Assembly (NCBI GenBank): GCA_964058805.1
Contig: CAXKVV010001176.1
Location: forward strand, 1 to 27,262
From: Schoenoplectus triqueter
Lineage: Eukaryota; Streptophyta; Magnoliopsida; Poales; Cyperaceae
Direction: 5' to 3'
DNA length: 27,262 nt
Numbering within the stretch: position 1 is the first letter of the stretch; each line of letters starts with the position of its first letter. The notes below the pieces were generated by a model. The model was not told where the DNA came from, ran no database searches, and saw only the letters and a list, made by a program, of their open reading frames with translations. Both the position numbers and the translations under genes were made by a program. Of this stretch, positions 1 to 10,300 are shown one piece after another.

Positions 1-56
1 GAAATAAGACATTACATGAACAAAGCTAAAAATCTTTACATTTTACGTTGTAGCAC

Positions 57-719
57 ATGGCTAAAGAAACTCTTACTAATACGTTCCGTGCGCTCATACT
101 AAGACATGAGAAACTCGAGTACGTCCTTAACACACCAATCCCTGCACAGCCTGCAGTAGGCTGCACAGCAAATGAAGTCACCATGTACAACAAGCACAAA
201 GAAGATGAGCTTGATGTACAAAGTTTATTGGTCAAGAAATTTAAGGTGACTAAATCTCTGCTGAGTCATAAGATGACTGAGGGCAGCTCTCTTGACACTC
301 ACATGCTCCATATGACGAGCGATGTTGAGCAGTTGGAGAAGCTTAACAGTCCGTTGAGCAAAGAGTTTGTTACGGATGTTATCCTGAACTCTCTCCCTCC
401 TAGCTATTCTAATTTCATCAGGAATTATCATATGCTGGGAATGGACAAGAGCTTGCAGGAGCTCCAAGGGATGTTGAGGATCGCTGATGGGGACATGAAG
501 AAGAGTTCTTCTATCCTCGTGATCCAAGAAGGTACGAGAAAGATTAAAAAGATGAAACGCAAAATGACTCCTAAAGTGGCACCTAAGTACAAGGATAAAG
601 GGAAGATGGTTCCTAATCAGAACACTCCCAAAGCAAAAGTCTCTTCTACCTCTGACTGCTTTTACTATCAAAATAAAAGTCATTGGAAGAGGAAATGCCC
701 TAAGTATCTGGAGATGTAA
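57..719 (+). pseudogene. Copia gag (capsid/nucleocapsid) remnant
   Basis: An open frame of 220 codons encodes a Copia Gag of the UBN2 family. It reads YVLNTPIPAQPA near the N-terminus, then the LVKKFKVTKSLLSHKM and LSKEFVTDVILNSLP stretches typical of this family, a basic lysine-rich region (about residues 155-195) and a C-terminal CCHC zinc knuckle. The knuckle is damaged: it reads C-F-Y-Y rather than C-x2-C, so the second zinc-binding cysteine is a tyrosine. Gag would package element RNA in cytoplasmic particles. The usual upstream NYxxW segment is not visible in frame, so the start at 57 may be an internal methionine. The frame ends at 719, short of the protease, with which it should be continuous. 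Confidence 0.8.
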
Positions 720-779
720 GGATGGGAAAGGTTCCCAAGACTTCAACTTAAGATATTTTTATTGTTGAAGTTAACGTTG

Positions 780-3592
780 TTACCTCTATTCATGATTGAG
801 TATTGGATACTGGATCATGTGCTCATATTTGTTCAAATATAGAGACACTAAATAATAGGAGAAAACTACGTAATAAGGAAATACAACTCCGAGTTGGAAA
901 CGATGCACAAGTTGCAGCCGTAACAGTCGGAAGTATAGAGTTGTATTTGCCTAGCGGGCTTGTAATGGAACTTGAAAATGTATATTTTGTTCCAAGTATT
1001 TTCAGAAACATCATTTCAATCTCATGTTTAGAAATGAATGGTTTCTCTTTTGTTATAAAGGACAATGGTTGTTCTATATATAAAGATGAGTTATATTATG
1101 GATCTTCTTTTATGATGAATGATCTTTATATATTGGAAATAGACAAACCTATATTTAACATCAATAAACGACTCAAAACATCTCATGAAAGTATGACTTT
1201 CATATGGCATTATCGCCTTGGTCATATAAACGAGAAACGCATCAAAAGTTACATGAAGTTGGACTTCTTGATAATTTTAATATTGTGAATCTTGTTTACG
1301 TGAAAAATGACCAAATTGTCTTTCTCCAAGAAGGGCGAAAGGACAAGTGACTTATTAGCCCTTATACACACAGATGTATGCGGACCAATGAGTACTTGTA
1401 CAAGAAATGGTGATCGCTACTTTATCACGTTTACTGATGATTACAGTAGATATGGTTATGTCTACTTGATGAGACATAAGTCTGAATCCTTTGAAAAGTT
1501 CAAGGAATTCAAGACTGAAGTAGAAAATCAACTGAATAAAAGTATTAAGGCCTTACGGTCAGACCGTGGAGGCGAATACTTAAGTTATGAGTTTACAATG
1601 TACTTAAAAGAATGTGGGATAGTCTCACAACTCACACCTCCGGGAACGCCGCAATGGAACGGTGTTTCTGAGAGGAGGAATCGAACTCTGTTAGACATGG
1701 TTCGTTCCATGATGAGTAATACCACACTCCCAAAAATGTTTTGGGGGCACGCACTAGAAACTGCTGCACTAATAATAAATAAGGTTTCATCCAAGTCAGT
1801 AGAAAAGACTCCATATGAGTTATGGTTTGGTAAGGTACCAAATATGTCTTATCTTAAAATTTAGGGTTACAAGGTATTTGTCAAACGTTCGACTTCTGAC
1901 AAACTTGGACCCAAAGCTGATAAATGTTTTTTCGTAGGGTATCCTAAGGAAACGAAAGGATATTACTTCTATTATCAGTCCGAGAACAAGATAATTGTTG
2001 CTCGTCATGGTATATTTTTGGAGAAAGAGTTTCTCGCAAAAGGAAGTAGTGGGAGTAATGTAATACTTGAAGAAATTCAAGATACATCACACAATACAAT
2101 ATCTGATACTGATCAGATAAACCCACCACTTGATTCTTCGGCTAATGAGCATTTGGAAGAACCAAATCTACAAATAGTTGTGGAAGAAGTTCTAGTCCCG
2201 AGCTCATCTACTTCAACGCAAGTTGAAATAGAACTAAATGCGCATACTGATGTGGATGAAGTTCGACAGCCTGAAGAACAAGTGCTACGAAGGTCACATA
2301 GGACAGTTCGTGCACCTTAAAGGTACATGGGACTGCATGAAGTCTCAGTATTTGATGCTGAAGATCCTCTGACCTATGCGGAAGCAGTGGATAGACCCGA
2401 CTCTGATAAATGGCTGGAGGCCATGAGATCCGAAATACAGTCCATGTATGACAATAAGGTTTGGAACCTGGTTGCACCACTTGTTGGGGTAAAACCCATA
2501 GCTAACAAGTGGGTTTTTAAAAGAAAAACAGGCATGGATGATAATATGATTATTTACAAAGTACGGCTAGTAGCGAAAGGTTTCAAGCAAATTCTCGACG
2601 TAGATTATGATGAAACTTTTTTCGTCCGTAGCTATGTTTAAGTCAATTCGGATGCTCCTAGCAATTATCATATTTCATGATTATGAAATATGGCAAATGG
2701 ATGTCAAAACCGTCTTCCTAAATGGAAATTTAGAAGAGGACGTGTATATGATACAGCCCATAAGTTTTGAGGATCCAAAGAATGCTGGGAAGTTATGCAA
2801 GCTTCTCAGATCCATTATGGATTGAAGCAAGCATCACGGAGTTGGAATCTTTGATTTGACGAAGAAGTCAAACAGTTTGACTTCGTCAGATGCAAAGAAG
2901 AACATTGTGTATACAGGAAAACTAGTGGGAGTGTCATCGCTATTTTAACCCTCTATGTGGACGATATACTCTTAATGGGAAATAATATTCCCCTATTGCA
3001 ATCAGCCAAATCTTCATTAAAGAAAGTGTTCTCAATGAAAGATTTGGGCGAGACTGTCTATATACTAGGCATAAAGATCTATAGAGATAGATCTAAGAGA
3101 CTTATTGGATTAAGTCAAAGTACATACATTGATAAAGTGCTGAATCGGTTCAGCACGTAGAATTCTAAGAAAAGATTTCTGCCAATGAATCATGGTGCAC
3201 AGCTTAGCAAGACTCAGTGTCCTTTGACAACTGATGAGCAAAACATAATGAGTAGAGTACCATATGCTTCGGCTATTGGCTCTATCATGTACGCCATGTT
3301 GTGCACTCGCCCTGATGTCTCGTACGCTTGGAGTGTGACGAGTAGATATCAGGCTAATCCATGCTAGGAGCACTGGAATGCTGCAAAGAATATCTTTAAG
3401 TACTTAAGAAGAACTAAGGATATGTTTCTCATCTACGGTGCTGACTCAGAGCCCGTGGTAAGTGATTACACAGACGTTATCACCTCATATGAAAAATCAT
3501 AAATAGAGGCGACGTAAAGATTTGTAAAATTGACACCGTCGGCAACACAGCTGATCCACTTGTAAGATCTCTACCTCAGGCCAAGCACTAGT
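780..3592 (+). pseudogene. Copia pol (protease, integrase, reverse transcriptase, RNase H) remnant
   Basis: Domains in order: aspartic protease VLDTGSCAH (about 801); pre-integrase WHYRLGHINEKR (about 1206); integrase core starting HTDVCGPM (about 1367) with TFTDDYSRYGYVY, SDRGGEYLS (about 1559) and PPGTPQWNGVSERRNRT; integrase C-terminal region FVGYPKETKGYYFY (about 1932); RT start PDSDKWLEAMRSEIQSM (about 2397) and NKWVFKRK; RT active site LYVDDILL (about 2951); RNase H remnants to RSLPQAKH (about 3590). The polyprotein would cut, reverse-transcribe and integrate element DNA. It is inactive: stops at about 798, 1862 and 2318, frameshifts near 2640 and 2812 and others, and an internal deletion in RNase H (about 3470-3500). 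Integrase and RT blocks are otherwise easy to recognise, so the decay is moderate. Confidence 0.85.
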
Positions 3593-3717
3593 TGCACATA
3601 TCTTCTATGGGTTTGAGACACATAGGAGATTGGCTGTGAGATTTTCCTTTAAATCTGAGAGATTTATAGAATAAAGAGATTTGTATAAGGCATGGCTCAA
3701 TATGATTGACTCCAAGC

Positions 3718-3730
3718 TTAAGTGGGAGAT
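3718..3730 (+). other. Polypurine tract of the plus-strand Copia element
   Basis: The purine-rich stretch TTAAGTGGGAGAT lies directly before the LTR start TGTTAG. This is the standard plus-strand priming site of plant Copia elements and fixes the 5' boundary of the 3' LTR. Confidence 0.8.
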
Positions 3731-4912
3731 TGTTAGTTTGTAATAATCTTGAAGTCAATAATACGATAAATTTGTTATATAAAGCTTTGTTCATGAATTG
3801 GATATTTAAACGATATTTTGTTTCCTTGAGTATTATTGAATTTATGAATCATTCCGAGTTCATGACTGGAATTGTGAAACTTCATAATATAGAATATACT
3901 CTTAAAAGTCACTAACCAAGGTAATTAGCAGGAACACTAATTAACCGTTATCAGGTTAGTATGTGGATTAAATGATGGTCAAGTTTTACAGACCATGGAC
4001 AAAGAGTTGTCATTTTAATCACATAAATAGATGTTCTAGGAACATCGTATTTGATAGACCCCGAATGAAACATTAAATGGAATTGTGTTCGTGTCATTAA
4101 TGTTTTCGTTCAGTATTAAATTCTAAAGTATGAGGTATTCATTTTTCCTACATAAGATATGTATGTGTGTGATTTCTACCAAACGTTATCCGTAAAAGGT
4201 GGCTATAAAGGTAGCTCTTCGGTATACATAACTTATGCGGAGGAAGAGATGGTTTGCCAAAAGTACTATTGTCCCTCATATTTCTATATGAGTTATAGCA
4301 TCACTGGGCCCCTTGATAGAGTAAGATTATCTGCTAGCAGTATAATTACAAGAGTAATTATATTTGATATTTTACTCAGGATCAAGAAAAGATTAAGTTT
4401 GCAAGGATGACACATACCTACCTTGAAACTGATCTGATAGCTATGAGACAAAAGAATTAAACACAAGTAAATAGTTTACTGGATCATGATATTGTACAGT
4501 ACATCATCATCTGTGTAATTGGATGGTCATAGTGCATTCTGCCAGATGCCTCCTATGATTATAGAAGTTAAAAGGGTTTTAACTCTATTTACCAACATAA
4601 CACGGATCCTGTCGGGTCACACCGTATAGGAGTTAATCGGAGAATCTTATTGATTAATTATAAATTGTTTATAATTAATAATAAGATGGTTATAATTAAT
4701 TATATATGATATAATTATATTTGTCATAGAGATGACAAGAAGCAAAAATCAGATTGAATTTATAACGTGTTGGACACGTCGTATAAATTCGCCGAAACAA
4801 CAACCGAGAAAAATATAATTGTAGATGACAATTATATATATTTGATTTGGATTTTAAATATTAATTATGGATTTGAATTATGGTCCAAAGCCCATTTATA
4901 ATTGAAGTCTTA

Positions 4913-5175
4913 ATTAATAATTAAAAGCCCAAAATCAGAAAAGCCCAAAATTGAAAAAGCCCAAAACCGAAAAGCCCAAAAAGGCCCATGAAAAGCCCAT
5001 GATGACCTCCAAGGGTATTTTGGTAATTTGTCCAAAAGCCCAAGGGTATTTCGGTAATTTGACCAAAAAGCCCAATGGCGTTTTGGTAAATTGGATGAAC
5101 TTTAAGGGTATTTTGGTCTTTTCACTTTGAAACCTCCTTACTATTCACGAGGGCATTTTGGTAATTTGTCAATTC
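4913..5175 (+). repeat. Clustered short repeats in LTR U3 upstream of the promoter
   Basis: About eight copies of an AAAAGCCCA-like motif (4920-5075) run into about five variants of GGGTATTTTGGTAATTTG (about 5013, 5043, 5070, 5106, 5152). They lie 10-270 bp before the LTR TATA box, where U3 enhancer repeats are common in plant Copia elements. Confidence 0.6.
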
Positions 5176-5183
5176 CATTTTTT

Positions 5184-5193
5184 CTATAAATAG
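5184..5193 (+). promoter_or_regulatory. LTR TATA box
   Basis: CTATAAATAG followed by a purine-rich stretch and then a pyrimidine-rich stretch (CTTTCTCTCTCC, about 5236) is a well-formed plant core promoter. Element transcription would start near 5215-5225. Confidence 0.65.
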
Positions 5194-5613
5194 AGGGGTA
5201 GGGTGAGAGAAAAAGTTCCACCAAATCAGTTCTACTTTCTCTCTCCCGGTATACGGTTGTTTCAGAATTCACGGGATCGGTGAATAGTGTTTTTACGAAA
5301 GTTGCGGTATTTCTGCACATTTGTGAAACAGAATTACTGCGAGTCGTGAATAGTACTATTTCGTCTTTTTCTCGGGTGAATAGTGTTTTTGCGAAAAACC
5401 GTGGTTTACAGTATTTCTGGCAAAAGAAATAAGCCGCTCTCTGGTCAGTCCTGGTGGATAACCTACAGAGGCATCAGACGTTTGGTGCTCCGAGACAAGC
5501 CGATTTTCATTCCAATTAAAATTTGGAAGCGAGGTATAACATCTTATATTAATCTATTTAATTGTTAAGTAGATTAATATTTTAGAAATCAATCATGGAG
5601 TAGATCAATAAAG

Positions 5614-5800
5614 GTTTAAAGAGGTGTGTATCTCTCGGTAATCATCCGACACATCACTTTAACCCTAAGCTTAAGTTAGAAGTAAAATAATATTTTACCG
5701 TCTTTTGTAAAGGATTAAATGTCTGTAACTCTCGGTTATTATCCGACATACTTTAATCCCTAACTTAAGTAGAAGTAAAATTTTTGTTCTACGGTCTTTC
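5614..5800 (+). repeat. Imperfect tandem repeat near the 3' end of the LTR (about 95-bp unit)
   Basis: Two units share the order TTAAA-G, TCTCGGT, ATCCGACA, ACTTTAA-CCTAA, CTTAAG, AGAAGTAAAAT and then TAC-GTCTTT. The first runs from about 5616 and the second from about 5711. They are clearly related but diverged, so the duplication is older than the insertion. Confidence 0.6.
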
Positions 5801-5845
5801 CGCAGCTTGAGCATTAATGGGATTTGGGCATTCCGAATCCCAACA

Positions 5846-7374
5846 GGATGCCCTAGTCTCTTATGCCATAGCTCAAGCTCATCTTTTTTTGCTAATGCAC
5901 ACAAATCCAATGTTTGGGGTTTTAAAATATATAGTTCATTTTGTAAGCACCCTTCACTAATCTTCTTCCCGGTTGTCTGGTCCTGAAATATTACATTTTT
6001 TGAGGAAAATATTACATTACAGTTAAACTCTTGTGTTAATTTCTTAATTGAAATTAAATTTGTGGAAAAGGATTTTACATATAAAATATTTTTAATTTCT
6101 TTTGAAAAAATCTTATAGCTTCCTATACCATTGATTTTAACCTTTGTACCATTTGCAACTATCACATGTTTGGTATTTTTGGTAAGGTCTAAATTATTCA
6201 AGAATTCTTGATTACAAAATATGTGGTCAGTTGCTCCACTATCCAAGATAATTTGATTGTTTAAATTTAAATTTATAGCATTGAGAGCCATACCACATCC
6301 ATTGTTTTGTTTGGTGTACCATGCAGCAAATTGAGCAAACATCTGCTGCATTGGATCCTGGCCAGACTCGCTGGACCCGGCTGAGTTTTTTTCTGCTGCG
6401 TCGAATATTGTAGAGATGAAGGGTTTCTGTGCATTAAATCTTTTTTGCGTGGTATACTCCGCACTCCTCTTCTCTTCTATTCTTGCGCCGCTCATTCTCT
6501 CCCCCTTTCTATTATCGCCTCTGTCGATCTAGGAGGATGGTCGTAAGTGAGGGTGCAAGAACCAGCAATTAACCTCTGTATGTCCCGATTTCTTGCAATG
6601 GTTGCATTTTTCTTCTTCCACCGATCTGTCTCTCGGTCTAGGTGGTCTAGGGTTTTGAAATTTCTTGAATGGTGGCTTGTAATGTTTCACTGATAGGGCT
6701 TGTGCTTCGTGCTCTTCACTGTTCTTGACTTGTGAGCTAGCCATACCCCTCCGTCTTGCCTCCTCCCTTTGGATCATAGCCACCACTGTCTTGAAGGAGG
6801 GAAGATCGGCCGAGAGGAGACTGTGAGATCTGATGCTTTCGTAACTTGAGTCAAGTCCAGAGAGGTACAGATATATCTCATCCCTCTCGGCTCGCTTCTG
6901 AATTTCTTTGAGATCAGTGGTAGGCGGAAGGTACATCTTGAGTTCTTCGAGTTTTCTCTTGAGCTCTGCCAGGTATTCACTGTTTGTGCGATTACCTTAT
7001 TTGATTTGTCGTAATTCTTGCTTGAGATTATAAATATGGGAGAAGTTTTGGTTTTGATCGTATGTTTCTTGGAGATACTCCCATACTTCTGTCGCTGTTT
7101 CTTGATATGTGCACATTTCGGCTATGTGTGGCTCCATAGATGCCACAAGCCATGAAACAACTTCTTGATCTTGCATTTCCCATTGTTCTTGGGCTTTAAT
7201 CTCTTCTGTTGTTGGTATAGGGGATAGTGAGGGCTTCTTGATTACTCATGTCACAAGCCCGAGTTTTCCTCGACCTTTCAGTGAGATTTTGACCGCCCTG
7301 ACCCATGACAGATAGTTGAGCTCATTGAGCATGATATTCGTAAGTTTTGTGGATGTTTCTGGTTGTGGTGCCAT
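5846..7374 (-). pseudogene. Copia gag-protease-pre-integrase, single frame with three stop codons
   Basis: From ATG at 7374 one frame stays aligned down to 5846. It begins MAPQPETSTKLTNIML and NYLSWVRAVKISLKGRG (DUF4219/UBN2 N-terminus), continues through UBN2 (YLYLSGLDSSYESIRSHSL), an intact CCHC zinc knuckle (CNHCKKSGHTEVNC, about 6612), protease IILDSGATDHIF (about 6245) and the pre-integrase motif LWHKRLGHP (about 5870). Three in-frame stops interrupt it, near 7242, 6997 and 6529. I see no frameshift. Residues after GHP in this frame belong to the LTR of the inserted plus-strand element, not to this protein. Confidence 0.85.
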
Positions 7375-7736
7375 CGATTTTGGTTTTACTGAAAGAACAG
7401 ATATTGTACTGGTTTTATGGAATGGGAATTTTCTGGTAATTTTCTGATAAGAACAGATGCTGATACTTTTTCTGGTATTTCTGGATTTTTTTGCTGGTAC
7501 TTTTTCTGGTATTAAGGACTGATAAGAGCAGATGCTGGTATTTAAGATATGATGTAACTTTTAGATTGTTGCTGATATAGTGGGCTGTGGGAATATCTAG
7601 TATTGGCCGCCTCCTGTAGGTTGAAGTCCTTTGCCAACTGGTATAGGACTCCCTGCAGTGAGTTGCTTGGTATTTATCAGATCTATGATGGTTGTGGAGA
7701 ATATGGGTAAATGATGAAATAGAAATCACTGATTCT
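7375..7736 (-). other. Untranslated leader of the minus-strand Copia element
   Basis: This stretch lies between the primer site and the gag ATG. It has several short repeats of a TTTTTCTGGTATT type (about 7465-7515). A 104-codon open frame is present but matches nothing I recognise and is probably chance. Confidence 0.55.
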
Positions 7737-7748
7737 GCTCTGATATCA
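7737..7748 (-). other. Primer binding site (initiator tRNA-Met type)
   Basis: On the minus strand TGATATCAGAGC directly follows the LTR end AACA. It differs by one base from the usual plant Copia primer site TGGTATCAGAGC, which is complementary to initiator tRNA-Met. It fixes element orientation and the inner LTR edge. Confidence 0.85.
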
Positions 7749-7952
7749 TGTTGAGATTTTGAAGGATTATAGTAGCATGAAATTCTCTTATTTTTTGTTC
7801 TTTGTTACATCCGGTATATATATTTCTTTCTATTTTACAACAGTAAACAATCGTAATGTATTATAACGTTACAGTAACGGTTATTAATATTGGGCCAATG
7901 ATATAATTATTAACAATTTGAGGTCCAATGTTTCTAATCTATTTCTTTAACA
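7749..7952 (-). repeat. 5' LTR (204 bp) of the minus-strand Copia element
   Basis: The ends are TGTTAAAG and TCTCAACA on the minus strand. The inner edge is fixed by the primer site; the outer edge by the point where NBS-LRR coding sequence resumes at 7953. A TATA-like stretch lies around 7816-7823. Confidence 0.82.
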
Positions 7953-8763
7953 GTATGTAGTTGATCCAATCAAAGGTGGTGGTATTGAAGAATTAAATAA
8001 TGTAAACTATCTTTGTGGCCACCTGAGTTTAAATGGGCTTGAGAAAGTAAAAGACAGAAGGGACGCTGAAGCCATGAACCTTTCTGCAAAGTCTAACCTA
8101 ATTTCGCTAAAACTAGAGTGGGGGGGCAATTAAGAGAAACAAGAGAAAATCATCAAGCGATACTAGAAGCACTAAGGCCTAACAACTGGCTAACAATTTT
8201 TAAGATTAAGGGATTTTGTGGTTCTAGTTATCCAAAATGGATGAATGAACCATTGATTATAAAAAGCCTATGGTTGACAAGGTGCATCAATTGTGCAGAG
8301 CTTCCTCCGTTATGGCAGATGTCTTTACTGGAGGAACTATATTTGGAGCAATTGGAGAGTTTAATATACATTGATCATTGCTCACGTGAAAATGCTAATG
8401 GGAGTGAACCATTGGTAACATTTCCAAGATTGAAGATTTTGAATATGTTGGAAATGTCAAACTTGGAGGATTGGCATTAAAGAGATTTTGAATGGATAAT
8501 TTTTCCAAATCTTATTGAATTGAAAATTGATAGGTATCCCAAACTAAAGACGGTTCCGGTGCATGCTCCTTTGCTTAAAAAGCTAATAGTAAGGGATTCT
8601 AGCGAGATAAAATTGTGCCAAATATCAAATGTACTCATGCTCTGCTATCTCAATATAAGTGTTATTGATACCCTTCCTCCCACAGAGACTGATGCATTTA
8701 GATCACCCAAGACCCTCGAAGAAATGAATATCGAGGGATTTGAAAATATCAAATTTCTGAAAA

Positions 8764-8800
8764 AGAAAGAGGAAGAGGAAGAGGAAGAGGAAGAGAAGCA
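8764..8800 (+). repeat. (GAAGAG)n microsatellite inside the LRR coding region
   Basis: An in-frame GAA/GAG run encodes about nine consecutive glutamates in the LRR region of the broken CNL. It is absent from the downstream paralogue. Confidence 0.8.
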
Positions 8801-8861
8801 AAACTGTGAAGCAAATTCCCTTCGTGAGTTAACTATAAAAAATAGTCATTGTTTCTTCTCC

Positions 8862-8891
8862 TCTGTGAGTGTGAGTGTGAGTGTGAGTGCG
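8862..8891 (+). repeat. (GTGAGT)n microsatellite inside the LRR coding region
   Basis: About four to five GTGAGT units encode alternating Ser-Val. It also lies in the segment missing from the downstream paralogue. Confidence 0.75.
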
Positions 8892-9781
8892 AGTGGCTGT
8901 GGGCAAAGCAAATTGGCATTGGTATTCTGGAAGCAGTACTTTGTAAATCTTGAAATTTTGACAATTGAACGATGCCATAGTCTTGTGTATTGGCTGGAGG
9001 AAGAGTTGAGGAGCTTGAAATGCCTAAAAAAACTGAAAATTAAAGATTGCAAGAGTTTTACTGGTTGTTCATCATCACCAGATCCAATACAAATACAACT
9101 GCCACAGTTGAAATCTCTATGTATAGATGAATGTCCAGAGTTGGTGCAAGTCCCTGGCTGTTCCACGTCTCTCAAGAAACTGGAGATAGGAGGTTGTCCT
9201 AAGCTTTCACGGGAAGGGGTGCTAGCTGGGTTGAGCAGTCTCAGTCTCACGGAGCTTAAGAAACTGACGCTCTGCGGCATGAACTGGAGAACATGGCCGG
9301 ATAACATGGGGCACCTCCCCTCTCTTGAGCTCCTAGAGCTTGTGAACTACCCAGAAATAGTGTCACTCCCTGAAGAGCTCCCCTCTCTCAAGCACCTGAT
9401 TGCTAATTATCCAGGAGTAGAGTCACTCCCTGAAGGTCTCAGTCTCATGGAGCTTAAGAGACTGGAGCTTGCAAATTTCATCAACTGGAGAGCATGGCTG
9501 GATAGCATGTGGCACCTGCATCTCCCCTCTCTCAAACACCTGACTATTGAGAATTGCTCAGAAATAGAGTCACTTCCCGATGCCTCTCTTCTCTTAAGTC
9601 TCTACACATCTCCGGTTGCCCTGCATTAGAGAGGCGTTGCAGGAGCGGAGGAGACTACTGCCACCTGCTCTCGAGCATTCAAGATGTAACTATTGCTGAC
9701 AGTACTGTCCAGGAGATTACTAAATCTCAAAGCATTTTGGGAAGACTCCTTCCCATACGCAGGAGATATATAAATAATTAA

Positions 9782-9852
9782 TTAATTAATGCGCGCTAAA
9801 GCCTTGCATCTCTCCCGCCCCAATAAGAGTTAATTAATTAAATACACTCTCT
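9782..9852 (+). other. Immediate 3' flank of the broken CNL
   Basis: AATTAATTAATTAAT-type sequence follows the stop and ends in TCT (9850-9852), the target site of the CACTA insertion. No gene is seen. Confidence 0.6.
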
Positions 9853-9884
9853 CACTACTAGAATTGTTGTTATTACCGTGGAAG

Positions 9885-10115
9885 GAAAAACGCGTATTCC
9901 GTGGACTCAAGCACGGAAAAAACGTCATTTCCGTGAATTACCCACGGAAAGACTTCCACGGTACTTTCATCGCCGAAACAAATATTATTTCCGTAGAATA
10001 TCACGGAGATAATCCTTTTCCGAGGAATTAAACACGGAAATGATTCTACGAAAATAGTTTCACGTCTCATGGTTCTTACTTCCATGGAAATAACTTTAAC
10101 AAGTCACGGAATAAT
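9885..10115. repeat. Left subterminal repeats of the CACTA element (TTCCGTG/CACGGAA)
   Basis: At least ten direct and inverted copies of TTTCCGTG or close variants lie within about 230 bp of the left end. They mirror a matching cluster at 11876-12085. Confidence 0.8.
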
Positions 10116-10184
10116 TCTATTCATCCACATTATTATTTTTCTATTATTAATTAATTTACGCAGATTTAAAAAAATTATAATAGG

Positions 10185-10300
10185 TGAACCCATTATTTCT
10201 GTCAGTAAAAGCACATTATTTCTGGCAGTAACACCACATTATTTGTTCAGTAAAACCACATTATTTGTTCAGTAACTTTTAATTATTGCTGTCAGTAACG
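10185..10300 (+). repeat. Short tandem repeats inside the CACTA element
   Basis: Four to five imperfect units contain CATTATTT, a CTGTCAG/GTTCAG core and TAA, for example near 10191, 10214, 10239 and 10258. A related TTATTTCTGTTAGTAATGTC cluster occurs near 11003-11050. Confidence 0.65.

Larger units (their letters stand above)
1..5845 (+). mobile_element. Ty1/Copia LTR retrotransposon, 5' end outside window, decayed
   Basis: From the left edge the plus strand reads gag, protease, integrase, reverse transcriptase, the end of RNase H, a polypurine tract and a 3' LTR in Copia order (integrase before RT). The 5' LTR and primer site lie outside the window. The right end is set at 5845: the LTR begins TGTTAG at 3731 and ends CCAACA, and the base after it resumes a different Copia element in the middle of its pre-integrase domain. 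GGATG (5846-5850) is therefore the predicted 5-bp target duplication, whose partner should lie off-window. Several stops and frameshifts show that the element is dead. Confidence 0.88.
3731..5845 (+). repeat. 3' LTR (about 2.1 kb) of the plus-strand Copia element
   Basis: It starts TGTTAG immediately after the polypurine tract and ends CCAACA where the minus-strand element resumes. A TATA box lies at 5185-5192, so U3 is about 1.48 kb and R-U5 about 0.6 kb. The segment before the TATA box has many short repeats (AAAAGCCCA and GGGTATTTTGGTAATTTG types). After it there are three copies of GTGAATAGT and a roughly 95-bp imperfect tandem repeat (about 5614-5800, containing ATCCGACA). No convincing protein-coding frame is seen; frames at 4159-4410 and 5383-5568 are short and unrecognisable. 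An alternative end TATAACA at 5541 is less likely, because it would leave 300 bp unexplained. Confidence 0.72.
5846..7952 (-). mobile_element. Minus-strand Copia element (5' LTR, PBS, gag, protease, part of pre-integrase), split by the plus-strand Copia
   Basis: Reading right to left: a 204-bp LTR with TGTT...AACA ends, a tRNA-Met primer site, a leader of about 360 bp, then gag-protease-pre-integrase in one frame. It is cut off at 5846, exactly at the end of the plus-strand element's LTR, so integrase and RT should continue beyond the left edge of the window. Its right end abuts the coding sequence of an NBS-LRR gene: GTATG (7953-7957) is the predicted 5-bp target duplication inside the TKYxVDP segment of that gene. 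Confidence 0.85.
7953..9781 (+). pseudogene. CC-NBS-LRR resistance gene, 3' LRR half only, disrupted
   Basis: Sequence from 7954 reads YVVDPIKGGGIEELNNV and matches codon by codon the segment of the downstream CNL gene starting TKYIVDPDRGGGIEELKN. The 5' half (CC, NB-ARC, first LRRs) must lie left of the window beyond the nested Copia insertion. Further damage: a 1-bp loss in the G-run at about 8121-8127 shifts the frame; codon GAA to TAA at about 8478 (LEDWH then stop); another frameshift near 9585 before the conserved tail CPALERRCRSGGDYCHLL. The open blocks 8118-8480, 8520-9629 and 9554-9781 are parts of this one gene. LRRs are irregular (LxxLxIxxCP type). Acidic (8768-8797, poly-Glu) and GTGAGT (8864-8888) microsatellites lie in the reading frame. 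It cannot make a full-length receptor. Confidence 0.9.

Noticed and set aside
3731..5541. Alternative LTR end at TATAACA (5541)
   Set aside because: It would leave 300 bp between the two Copia elements unexplained, whereas 5845 puts the end exactly at the break in the other element's coding sequence.
5383..5568. 61-codon frame in the LTR
   Set aside because: It lies wholly inside the LTR U5 region downstream of its TATA box, is short, and matches no family I know.
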